Source: Trachelipus rathkii
Taxonomy: Eukaryota; Arthropoda; Malacostraca; Isopoda; Trachelipodidae
Assembly (NCBI GenBank): GCA_015478945.1
Contig: JABUQX010130869.1
Span: 12,501 to 32,091 of the forward strand
Reading direction: 5' to 3'
DNA length: 19,591 bases
Shown here: piece by piece, positions 9,331-19,591 of the stretch
Numbering within the stretch: the stretch's first letter is position 1
How the letters are laid out: each line of letters starts with the position of its first letter
Translations under genes and position numbers: made by a program
The notes under the pieces: generated by a model
What the model was told of the DNA's origin: nothing
Database searches by the model: none
The model's input: only the letters and a program-made list of their open reading frames with translations

Positions 9331-9856
9331 TTATCTCAATATATAATAATTTAAGTAAGTATACATTTGAAAATGTTTGTATAGTATATGATAGGTGCTA
9401 TTGATTTCCTAAGTTATACTCTAAATATATTACGTCACCATTTAATATTATTATAAAAAATATCTTTGCTTTGCAACTAATTAATAAGGTTAAAATTAAT
9501 TTTATATTTCAATTTTTTAATTACATAGATTATATAAGTCTTTTGAATATACAAATATTAATTTTGAAGGAAAAATGTAGAGGGAGTATTTCACTTCATT
9601 TGAGTCTTCATAACAGACTATTAATATATATTAAAGTGAGGTATATATACTATAATATACAATATTTAATATCTATTTCGTGGAATATTCCAAGTCGATT
9701 ATGATTATTTATATTATACATTTAGAGATTAATGATAATTACTATCAATTTATAACTGTAATTATCTTACCACTTAGATTATATTATATTATAATAATAT
9801 AAATAGTTGATATTATTAATTATTATAATAGACTATAATTAGCGTTATTCAATACT
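9331..9856. other. Unassigned A/T-rich sequence
   Basis: The plus-strand frame at 9471-9704 is Ile/Leu/Tyr-rich and matches no domain I know. No RNA or transposon signal. Confidence 0.55.
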
Positions 9857-10049
9857 TATAATTATTTATTATATATTATATGATATATAATTTATAATAT
9901 TATATTTAATATATATTATATATTATATATAATAATTATATTATATATAATATTAATCTTAATATATATTTAATATATATATAATATATTAAATAATTAA
10001 AAATATATAATTAATATATATATATTAATTATTTATATATTAATTAATA
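9857..10049. repeat. TA/TAATA array
   Basis: About 190 bases almost without G or C; I count one C in 9901-10020. Confidence 0.85.
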
Positions 10050-11281
10050 GGAGTATATAAGAAGTATTAAAGAATAGAAGTAAAGTGGTGATAAATAGGT
10101 GAGTTGTTTTATTTTATTTTAAATAAATTTAGGTAGTACGTTTGGTGATTATATGTATTATACTGAGTATTATTCACACCTTGAAAAAATAATAAATAAA
10201 TCTATTAAATATAAAAGTATATATACCATAGTATAATTATTTTTCTACATTATTATTAATATATTTTTACTGTGATTTGGTGTTGTGAAATGTGAATAGA
10301 AGAGTCCCTTCAGTTATATACTTCATACAATATTTTTTGCTGATATTTTAATATATATCAGTTAATATTTAAATATAAAGGTTTTTTAAGCTCAAGATAC
10401 CATAATGATGCTCTGAATAATTAATATTATTTACGTTATAAACATTGAATTTAATAGTGAATGATTATAATTATATTAAATTACCTTTATATTTTTTTTA
10501 TTTGAAGTTAATTAATATATATATCTTTATATTTATTATTAAATTGAGAGAGTAAGTATATATGAATACTAAGTAATATACTATATTTGATTTAATCAGT
10601 GCCAACCCTGTCAGGTGATGCTATATTATTAATTATTATATTTGTTATATATGTTATATGATAAATATTGGATTATGTAAATAATATTAATATTACTACT
10701 ATACTATATAAATATTTTTATTCTCATAATATTATTGAAATTAGTTATTATATCCTGGTATTCCTCGCCGAGTGCATGAATAGTATTTTGGACAATATCC
10801 GGCTCGTAGTAATCACGAAACCTATATATGTTGAAAGTATAAATTATATCAATTTCCGATAGCGGTAATTATAGTGTGCCTGATCCAAATTATATTAGAT
10901 GTGAGTGAGTGTGAATATTTCCGGTACATTAAATATATATATATATACCTATCTTTATCTACTTTAATATACATACATATTATTGTACTTTTGGGAATAA
11001 TTAGATAAGGGTATTAACTAGCATAAAGACAAGCAATTAAAATATAAATCTTTATTATATATATATAATATTAATATATATTAGTATTATTATGACAGGT
11101 GTTATTATTAAATTTTTTGTACTATGAAACTCTTCAACTTCTTAACTTCTCTAATAATTATATTACATGAATAAATTTAGATCCAATCTATTTGTTAAGT
11201 TTGTGTTTTTCAATACTAAATCTTCTAAATATCATACATTTTATTTTTATATTTTTTGTCAATATTAGATAATTAAATTGA
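10050..11281. other. A/T-rich sequence with a less biased patch
   Basis: Mostly A/T-rich. A patch at about 10755-10880 is richer in G+C and gives a 36-residue coding-like tail to a plus-strand frame ending at 10862 (reading VFLAECMNSILD, then IRLVVITKPIYV), but I recognise no family and it has no start or splice context. Small TA runs lie at about 10932-10947 and 11056-11085. Confidence 0.5.
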
Positions 11282-11674
11282 TATTTATAATATTATAATA
11301 TTATATATATTTTATATATAATATATAATTAATAATATTATATTAGTGATATTATATTATATCTATATATATATTAATAATATTATAATATATATATCTA
11401 ATATTAAATATATATATATTATTATATATAATATATTATAATATTATAATATTATAATATATATTATATATATATTATATTATATATCTTATATATAATA
11501 TAATCTCTATAATAATATATATATAGGTTCATATATATTTATATATATATATTATATTCTATTATAAATATATATAAAATTAATAATATATATTATATAT
11601 TCTATATATATATATAATATATATATATATATATTATATATATTATTAATATTATTAATAATTTAATTATATAT

Positions 11675-11705
<31 letters not shown>

Positions 11706-12760
11706 TTTTAATATATATAATATATTATATAATTATTTAATCTATATATATTTACTATTTATATATTATATATTAAATATATATTATATATCATTTATTA
11801 TAATCAATATTTAATATATTTATTAATAATTATATATTAATATCAGTATATACATAGCATGACTATGGATTTAGTTATAATAATATATCTTATATATTCT
11901 ATTATATTATAATATATATATATATTATTATATTATATATATATATACATATATAAAATATATATTAATATATATATATATATATATAATATATTAATAT
12001 ATTAATATATTTAAATATAATATATATATATTATATTAATATATATATATATAAATTATCTATATTAAATAAAAGTTGATTATTTATTATATTATATATT
12101 ATTTTATTTTAATATTGATATATAATATTATATATAATTAAATATCATATTTAAATATATTAATTATATATTAATATTATATATTAATATTATTATTATT
12201 GTATATATACATTGTTTGTGTTTAATTATATATATTTATATTACTAATATATTATTAATATATTATATTATTATTATATAATATATATTAATTATATATA
12301 TTATATAATTAATGATATTAAATAATAATATATAATATATATATTTATATTATTAAATTAATTATAATATTAATTAATATATATTCTTAATATATAACAT
12401 CTTGGTATCTACTTTATAATTAATATATATATATATAATATATAACTATATATATATAATTATAGATATATATATACATATTATATAATTATATTATATA
12501 TTAATTATATATAATAATATTAAATTATATTATAATTAAATATTATATATAATATAAATGATTAATTAATTTATATATTATTATATAATATATTTATATA
12601 TATATATATTTAAATATTATATATATATATATTATTAATCTATAATTATATATATATTATAATTAATTATATTAAATTATATTACTAATCAATATTATAT
12701 AATATATATACTATTAATATATTAATATATTATTATTACATCTTAATATATATATATTAG
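11282..12760. repeat. Long A/T-only array, about 1.5 kb
   Basis: TA, TAATA and TTAATATA units dominate. I count one G/C base in 11581-11700 and two in 12541-12660. There are small islands of ordinary sequence at about 11845-11880, 12200-12225 and 12395-12420. No frame or RNA can be read. Such arrays cause replication stalling and assembly collapse, so the true length may differ. Confidence 0.9.
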
Positions 12761-13130
12761 ATGATCTAATCTGTGATAGATTTTATTTTTTATAGCATTT
12801 TCCTTTCTATTTTTGCTATATTTGATTAATTTAAAATTTATGAGGGAAGGACACAGATGGAGAACCATATGGTATATAAAATATATATAATTAATTTATA
12901 TATATATATATTTATAATGATATTGATAATAATCTCTGTAAAAACATTTAATCTCATATATATCACTCTCTTCACATATTCTATTCCACATATTTGTTGG
13001 GAGTTGAGGTTTAGTTGGTAGTTATTGATGTATTTAGTAAAATTCTCAGTATTATTAGTCATATGTAAAAATAATAATTTTTACATGATACTGAATTATT
13101 ATAAACTAAGTACTATCTGATAGTTATCTA
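12761..13130. other. Transition sequence after the TA array
   Basis: A/T-rich with a short TA run near 12899-12911. The minus-strand frame at 12838-13062 begins with an Asn-rich stretch and ends in Ile/Tyr-rich sequence from the TA run; no domain is seen. Confidence 0.55.
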
Positions 13131-15779
13131 CAGCTTCTGCCGAGTGATTTTAACTTTCTAAATATTCATTTGTCTCGATCTCTAACATAACCTTCAGCGA
13201 AATATGAGTTTCTTTCTTGCTCTTCTCACTTAGTTACTCTCTCTAAGCGTGTGGAACGACGAGACTGATATATGTGTGTGATCATTCAAGCACTCCTTCG
13301 TCATCAACGAGAGACGCTCTTATTATAACCACGCGAGCTGTATTCTCACCATCCAGTTTTGTAGGAAAACGATGATGTTCTTGTGTGTATATTATGCAAT
13401 ATAAGTTATATCACTTTAATTGCCGTACGAAATTAATCTAGACTCATCTTTATTTCTGGACCAATGAGAGCTCAGATATTCGCATCAGGTGCGTGGTTAG
13501 GAAATGTGTTAGATATAAACTAGTTTTAATATTATTCTCTTCTCGTTGACATATTATCACTATGAGATTCGGAGACGTATGCGGCATCTCTCTCTTACGT
13601 ATATCAGTCACATACTAGGAACTACTCCAGGTTCTTTTGCATCTTTCTGACCTAAACTAACTTTTCATTTGGACAAATCATTGGTGGTGAAAGAATAGGT
13701 GACGAGTACTCACTTATTCGTGATTGAATTATGGCATCGCGTGTGTCCACTCTCGTAAGGAACAGGCGTGGTGAGAGTCATTTAGACATCTACTTCTTGC
13801 TTAGGCCCTAGCGTGGGGTAAACGGAATAGTTATCATGACATTGCCATGATATGGTACTATTACTTAGTATAATTCTCAATTATACGGTGACTCTTAAGT
13901 ATCTCACTGCATATTTATCTACCCCTAATCTAAGACGCATAAAATAATACTTGTGCTAATACATGCCTTTATTTCCAACGAATTTCGTTTCTATAGATAT
14001 CGAATTAAAATCTCTATTAAACGATAATTTCTTAACTCGTGAGTTTTCTCTCATCTGAGTATAGACTCTTTTTCTGTCTACTCTCTGAGAGTGGAAATTT
14101 CGATTATCAATACTGGTATCGTTTACAGCCTGGCAGGGGAGACTGTTGGTGTCTCGGATCTTCACTCTGCTCAACATCAACGTCTCTTGTTGATTCTAGA
14201 TCATAACACTCTCTAATGGATCAGACATCTCTTCTCGCCGAAACTCCCAAAAGTGGATTTTCCGACACTGGTCATTTCTCTACTCTTGAGATATACATAC
14301 TCAACAAATAGTCACCTCATAAGGAATGGAATATCTATGGTTTGTACCATCTAACCGAGTTTTCTGTAATTCCCCTTATTCATTACTATTTGATATAGAT
14401 TTATTTACACTAAAGTCCTCTTATTCTCGTTCTTAACATTACAGAGAGGGTCGTCACCTCGATAATGGTGTGATCTTGCGTAGGTATATGATTTTCTCGC
14501 GAAATATACTGAGTCTTAATATCTAAAGAGGTCCAATCAATCTCTTCGACTACATAAGACGAGCCTGCTTATCTTATATTATGCGTTATATTTCATAAAT
14601 TTACATTCTTCACCCAAGTAGGTTATAAATTGAATTGAATCATTTTGATTATTATCTAGTTTCATTATTTTTTCCTAATAGAAGAGTGATTTTGAAAATG
14701 TGACGAAGAAAGGGGAAAAATGGGATCATCTCTCATTCGTCTTACTATTTGATCTATTTTCAGATACTAGTTTTCTACTTTATTTTCTATTCTAGTATTT
14801 TTCTAAATACTCACACTCCAAAGTCTTAGAAGAATGTTCGAGATGTTGGGTCTAAGAGCACCTGATTAGAAAATGGACTCCTGTGATCTATACTTCTCTT
14901 TATATGCAACCTCCCTCTGAACTGTTGTGCAGTGCATGAGAGATCTTTTATTCCAACTAGTTTCTAACATATGACCACAATAAGCAGTCAACTAGATATC
15001 TATCTATTCCCTATCAAATCATTGCAATGTATCACTCACTCTACTGTAGCACTTTATCTACAATAGACGTTAGATCCTCTTGTCATTCTAACTCGCAACG
15101 TATAAATCACATTCGCCTACAGCCACACTTACCTAGCTAACATTGTTCCAGGCAGTTCTATAAATCCTATATCGTGTAATAGCACATTGTTCTGTTTGCA
15201 TCAACTGAGTCAGTTAATTTTATCCACACCCAAGTTATATCGTGTTATAACTCACATAATCCAATTAACATATTATAACCCCTAATAATTTAAACCTGTC
15301 GTAATAATCTTATCTTCTCCAAAGAACACTTGTGTTGTGTCTGAACCTATGAGAGCATACAAAATGTGATAAATCTAAAGCATATCTTGTTGGATATTGA
15401 TATTTACTCATTAATACAACAGAGAGATAAGACATGTTGAGTGTCATCACAAATACTCGAGAGGAGTATAAAACCATTACTAATCTATCTCCTACTGTAC
15501 GATCATCTAATTGCTCTATTCTTCTCACACTTTTTTCGCAAAACGCTCCGACAGCACACTATTAAGAGGTCTTCTTAGAGGGCAAATTTGAACTCAGATC
15601 AAACTTCTTCTATTGTCTATTGTTCTCGATGACAACCACGCAAAATCCATAAAAATCATACTAGCAGTAGTGGACGCTCAGACATAGTATGAAGGACAGA
15701 GTCATAGGGACACCAGGCACTACGCGCACTCCTGGCGTACGACTACTCTACACTAAAAAAAACTATATATACTTATCAA
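13131..15779. other. Pyrimidine-biased complex sequence, no gene recognised
   Basis: About 2.6 kb with clearly higher G+C and complexity than the arrays on its left, and many interrupted TCTC words on the plus strand. Minus-strand frames at 13956-14180 and 15310-15528 are mixed in composition but match nothing I know, and show no start or splice context. A short inverted pair CCAGG/CCTGG brackets CACTACGCGCACT at 15714-15736. No tRNA, transposon end or long repeat is seen. Confidence 0.5.
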
Positions 15780-17290
15780 CCATTACCTTCCTCTTTTCCT
15801 CAGCCACATTTTCCTTTATCTCATGGATCTCGTATTTAGATAAATGCACTTTACCTTCATAACTCTCTCACTCTCCATTTACTCATCCATATTTCTCTCT
15901 TCTTCTGACTCATCTCCTCAAGGCACTGCACTCATATCACACATATCCGCCTCTCGTCTTTACTCCTCGCTATTAATCCCTCTTACAACCATCATCTCAT
16001 CATATCTTCTCTCGACACTCCTACTTCTCATTTCTTCATCACTCGTCAACCACACACGCGACACCTTCACACTAAACTCAGTACCATCAACAACATACTA
16101 CATCATCTCTCGACTATCCACTATTTCTCAAGTTTCTATACAGCAATATCTATTAAACTTATCAATCCATATAGTTTGTTTCTACTAACTACCGTGCTCA
16201 TAATTGAGTAATGCTTTCCCTTATATCAAAAAGAAGTCAAGGCTGCATCCAATCCATACAAGATACATGCCTAAACTACATAGTTGTGAATTTCTTTCTT
16301 TATCCTCCTATACACACTTTTTCTTGATGAATTTGTATCGTTTCAGTCATAATCTTTGTGATTCATGGCTATCTCAAGTATAATCTTATCGTATGATTCT
16401 ATCTCTCATACACTCCACTCCACTACACGCACTCCTTTAGTATCTTCCACGCACATTGTCTTCATATCTCTCAGTATTATCACTCGACTTGCAGATTATA
16501 ACAGACATTTGTTTCACTCTCCTCTTAGGAATTACCATCATATCCGACACAGCATATACCTTCCTAACAACACTCAGTCTCATTTTTTTGACGAGAATAG
16601 AATGAGAAGATGTACTTCTGATTTGTCCACCGCGTTTCTTCGAATCACTTTTTACCCTCATTATATTATTCATGGGTGACTACTCTGAATCATTCCGTCT
16701 CCTACGCTCTCACTCACGTATCGAAACTCTTTTTACCCTTATTTATCTAACGCTTATTTCTTATTCTCAGTTCTCCTCAATAATACCATCAATTCACATT
16801 GATCCCGATCTCCGTTCTTGATCATTTCACCAGTAATTTCATTATACCCTTACTTCCTGACAGAATTTTTAGCTCCTTATTTACTTATTTTTTACTAACT
16901 ACTTTAAATTTCATCACTTTCTAAAGCTGGCTTGGCACTGCATGTCTACCAGTATGTTTTTTCTTCCTTTGAGCTCAGTAACCATTCAACTCTCAGGTCC
17001 CTCCCGGGCTCAATGATACCTTATTACTATTCTTTTGAATTGCTCGACTCAGAAAAACTGTGAAAATCTACACACGAGTGCTCATCTCGTTTCACTCTGT
17101 CTTCAATACTGTTAATATTGGTCTGCGACTTTAACTCGTATAGATGTGTGTTCTATTTCCAGTCACAACATAAACTCATTCTCCTCCTCACCCTACTTCA
17201 TTCTCATGTATTAATTTCAACAGCAGGCATCCCTATCTTCATCTCACTGTGCTATTTCCTACACGTCAGATTGTGCTCATCTTCACCTTC
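15780..17290. repeat. G-depleted, C/T/A-rich low-complexity domain
   Basis: I count only 15 G in the 300 bases 15841-16140. The sequence is made of TCTC, CATC, CACTC and TTAC words without a fixed period. Because TAG and TGA need G, stop codons are scarce on this strand. This produces the longest frames in the window (15844-16188, Ser/Thr/Leu-rich, and 16365-16679) with no domain content. CCTCTTTTCCTCAG (15790-15803) resembles a splice acceptor, but such motifs are expected in pyrimidine-rich DNA. TTTACCCT-like words recur near 16650, 16732 and 16843 without regular spacing. Confidence 0.65.
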
Positions 17291-17357
17291 TCATTCTTAA
17301 CCATATATTCTAGCAGCTTTTCCAGTGTGCCATAGTATTTACCTACTCGAGTCCCCT

Positions 17358-17389
17358 AGTCTACCTCAGTCCCAGTCTACCTAGTACCC
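17358..17389. repeat. Two imperfect 16-bp tandem units
   Basis: AGTCTACCT occurs at 17358 and 17374. The two 16-base units share their first nine bases and the closing CCC, with a small shift between. Similar GTCCCCT and CCCTAGG words flank them. Confidence 0.5.
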
Positions 17390-17489
17390 TAGGTCATTTA
17401 ATTTATTGTGAGAGTAAGCCATGTCTATACTGGAGCCAGGATATCTTTTTATTTTTATAGCTCTAAAAATTTATGAATTTCTTTGGACC

Positions 17490-17611
17490 ATTATATATTA
17501 ATTATATATATATATTATATATTATAATATAATATATATAATATATATAATATATATATAATATATAAATATTATATATATATATATATTATAATATATA
17601 ATAATATATAA
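17490..17611. repeat. TA array
   Basis: About 120 bases of nearly pure TA/TAATA, marking the right edge of the pyrimidine-biased domain. Confidence 0.88.
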
Positions 17612-17707
17612 ATGATAATTAAAGAAACCGAAATTGATGAGAATGAAATTATAGTGAAATTACCTATAGATAATGTAAGACGGAAGAAGCAATTTCCTTT
17701 TAAAAAT

Positions 17708-17901
17708 AAAGAGAGAGAGAGAGCGAGAGAGAGAGATGAGAGAAAAGAGAGAGAGAGAGAGAGTAGAGAGATAGAGATATAGAAGAATAGAAAGTAGAGT
17801 AGTATAGTAGTAGACGATGAGAGAGAGTAAGTAGAGTAGAAGAGAGAGGAGAGATATAGAGAAGTAGTACGAGAGATAAGAGATGATGATATATAGAGAG
17901 T
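17708..17901. repeat. Purine-rich (GA)n tract
   Basis: GAGAGA units with one CG interruption grade into TAGAGA, AGTAG and GATGA variants. I count about 15 pyrimidines in the 110 bases 17711-17820. Polarity is opposite to the pyrimidine-rich domain on its left. Confidence 0.88.
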
Positions 17902-18065
17902 ATATAATATATAGATGATATATATATAGAGATATGTAGAGATATATAGAGATAATTAGTTAATTAATTAGTTAGTTTATATATATATATATATATATAT
18001 AGATAGTAATATATATATATTATGTAATAGAATATATATATAGTATATATAGATATATATAATAT
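17902..18065. repeat. Mixed TA / GATA-type array
   Basis: TATATAGAGATA units merge into a TA run (17978-18000) and further TATAGTATATAG units. This is an intermediate between the GA tract and the TA arrays, as expected for microsatellite evolution by point change and slippage. Confidence 0.8.
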
Positions 18066-18121
18066 GAATATATAGTAATAGAGATGGGTCTTATGATTGG
18101 TTTTCGGTTGACTGATGTATA

Positions 18122-18139
18122 AGATAGATAGATAGATAT
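18122..18139. repeat. GATA microsatellite, about 4 units
   Basis: AGATAGATAGATAGATAT, the same unit as in the purine tract near 4909-4922. Confidence 0.8.
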
Positions 18140-18239
18140 ATGAATATAGTATGATATATCTCGTACCCTTGGCATGGGGAGAATAATAGATTAGGTAATA
18201 TGAAGCATCGAATAAGTAAGTATATATAATATATAGTAA

Positions 18240-18840
18240 GTAAGCGCCTCAATTTGGGAGTTATTCACAGGGAAGTTGGAAATTTAATATTTAATGTTCG
18301 AAAATTATGTTTTTTTTTATTTGAGGTAAGCCAAATTTTTTTACATAAGTTCGACGATTTTGTACTATAAGACGAGGATCGTCGATTGGAGAGATGGTCA
18401 GTCCAGCCAAAATTAAGTATCAAAAGAAATAGAGAAGACTCACGTTATATAAGATACGCTCTCCTGAAAGCTCCCTCCACCCAAACTATCAAAGTAGCAA
18501 GAAGAAAACGCAGGCGTTCTTCAGTACGGAGGATCACTACTCTCGAATCGTGATCACATAGTCAAGAATTCAAGTAAAGATAAGAATTCTACGAAAAGGG
18601 AGTCAAATTCAGGGAAAAGGTCGTGTGTAGACGCACATTCACTTATGAAGAAAAAGGAGTATCTTAACTGGCGAGGCAACGTTCTAATATTACCTTTTAT
18701 TGTCTGAATAAAATGAATCGTTTAAAATAATTGATTTTTACAACCCACTATCATTAGTCTTATATGGGACTTGCTCTGCGAAAAGCTTACCTCACTTAGT
18801 TAAGATTCGGCCAATATTATACATTATATTAACAATAGTT
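18240..18840. other. Complex unassigned sequence
   Basis: One of the less repetitive stretches of the right half. Neither strand gives a long frame, and I find no tRNA or transposon terminus. It holds the inverted repeat described separately. Its composition suggests unique or old transposon-derived DNA. Confidence 0.5.
18351..18385. repeat. Perfect 8-bp inverted repeat with 19-base loop
   Basis: TCGACGAT (18351-18358) and ATCGTCGA (18378-18385) are exact reverse complements. The arms are G+C-containing, unlike the trivial TA hairpins around. There is no T-run after it and no gene beside it, so a terminator or structured RNA role is unsupported. Confidence 0.6.
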
Positions 18841-18965
18841 ATATATATTTTACATTATATATTTTGGGTATATATTACTTATTAATATAATTATATATAT
18901 CATATTATTGTTCAATATATATAATACACGAATTATATCGGTATATAATATATATGTATAATATA
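18841..18965. repeat. TA-rich stretch
   Basis: Interrupted TA/ATTATA units with occasional G or C. Confidence 0.65.
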
Positions 18966-19191
18966 TCAACAAGAATAGAAATTTTAGGTACGGGTGAGGT
19001 AAAACGAGTGTCTTTTTCAATTTTAAGCGAGCACTGAATTTTGCTCCTGTGGAAAATTACTACTTAAACATGTGTAATAAAATAATTAATAATATCTTTA
19101 TCTATTTTACTCTCTCTGATGTTATTATTTAATGCTCTTCTAAAATTTTCCTCTCCAATAGTAATTCTTAAATATCTTAAAAATTTTAGTT
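18966..19191. other. Unassigned A/T-rich spacer
   Basis: No coding, RNA or repeat signal is seen between the two TA-rich stretches. Confidence 0.5.
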
Positions 19192-19591
19192 ATATATAAT
19201 ATATAAGTATATATTTATATATATATATATATAAGGCTATGTACCGTGAGCGCACACTATATAATTATATTATACGTATATATACAATATATAATAATAT
19301 ACATATATATACATACGTATGATATATATATTTATAATATATAAATTACATATATATTAATTTAATTATATTATATATTATATAATAATTAATAATATAG
19401 TATATATAATAGTTATATATATATATTTAATAATCTATATAATTAATATAATATTATTAAATTATATATTATTATAATATATATTAATAATATTAATATA
19501 TATATTAACTATTATATATATATAATATTACTATAATATATATAAATTATATATATATATATTATTAATATATATATATTAAATTACTATC
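19192..19591. repeat. TA/TAATA array reaching the window edge
   Basis: Four hundred bases almost entirely of A and T, with one ordinary-looking interruption (about 19233-19258, containing GTACCGTGAGCGCAC). The array continues beyond the window. Confidence 0.87.

Noticed and set aside
11282..12760. TA-array palindromes as a CRISPR array, mitochondrial control region or designed cruciform
   Set aside because: There are no regular repeats with unique spacers, no mitochondrial gene or tRNA nearby, and any TA-only sequence is self-complementary.
13956..14180. Minus-strand frame of mixed composition as a gene
   Set aside because: It has no recognised motif or splice context; 74 codons open by chance is plausible among several kilobases of such sequence.
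15844..16188. Longest open frame in the window (114 codons, Ser/Thr/Leu-rich) as a secreted protein gene
   Set aside because: The strand has about 5% G here, so TAG and TGA stops are rare by composition. No domain, repeat or conserved motif is seen, and hydrophobic starts are expected from CT-rich codons.
16365..16679. Overlapping plus (16365-16679) and minus (16437-16673) frames as genes
   Set aside because: Both are open over the same low-complexity DNA, neither has a recognisable domain, and both follow from biased composition.
18520..18570. GATTCGAGA-like word on the minus strand as a tRNA B-box
   Set aside because: It lacks the closing C of the T-loop stem and has no A-box or cloverleaf at a suitable distance.

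Overview
This window looks like non-coding nuclear DNA from an A+T-rich eukaryote, most likely an invertebrate animal. There are no bacterial-style packed reading frames, no ribosome binding sites and no complete gene. Long stretches are almost pure A/T, with GA/CT, ATT and homopolymer tracts. The recognisable scraps (the end of a hAT DNA transposon, a tRNA-promoter-like remnant, a leucine-rich-repeat-like coding scrap, and exon-like fragments with splice-like edges) fit decayed intergenic or intronic sequence. A mollusc-like genome is only a guess. The texture, with imperfect microsatellites everywhere, would also fit an unpolished long-read assembly, so small frameshifts should not be over-read.

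Layout. 1-2.6 kb is mixed sequence with a hAT-type terminus near the left edge (125-213), a short exon-like block on the plus strand (598-655) and an exon-like block on the minus strand (2350-2460). 2.6-4.5 kb is A/T-rich with a small CT tract and a pyrimidine-rich patch. 4.56-5.08 kb holds a 48-bp-period duplication and a purine (GA) tract. 5.1-8.1 kb is A/T-rich with a leucine-rich-repeat-like scrap (6492-6680), a tRNA-like remnant on the minus strand (6828-6860), a run of 31 T (7084-7114) and ATT repeats. At 8159-8213 there is an abrupt GC-rich CCG-type block, 90% G+C over 40 bases. 8.3-12.76 kb is dominated by TA arrays, the largest being about 1.5 kb (11282-12760). 13.1-17.48 kb is a clearly different domain, less A/T-rich and pyrimidine-biased on the plus strand, becoming nearly G-free around 15.84-16.14 kb. 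17.49-18.07 kb goes TA array, GA tract, TA/GA mixture. 18.24-18.84 kb is complex unassigned sequence with an 8-bp inverted repeat. The window ends in TA arrays (19192-19591).

No genes here can be shown to work together. The longer open frames are explained by composition (A/T-rich DNA or G-depleted DNA), and I saw no convincing new biological system. The best leads are the abrupt GC-rich block, the pyrimidine-rich domain between two TA arrays, and the three possible coding fragments, all of which need homology or transcript evidence.
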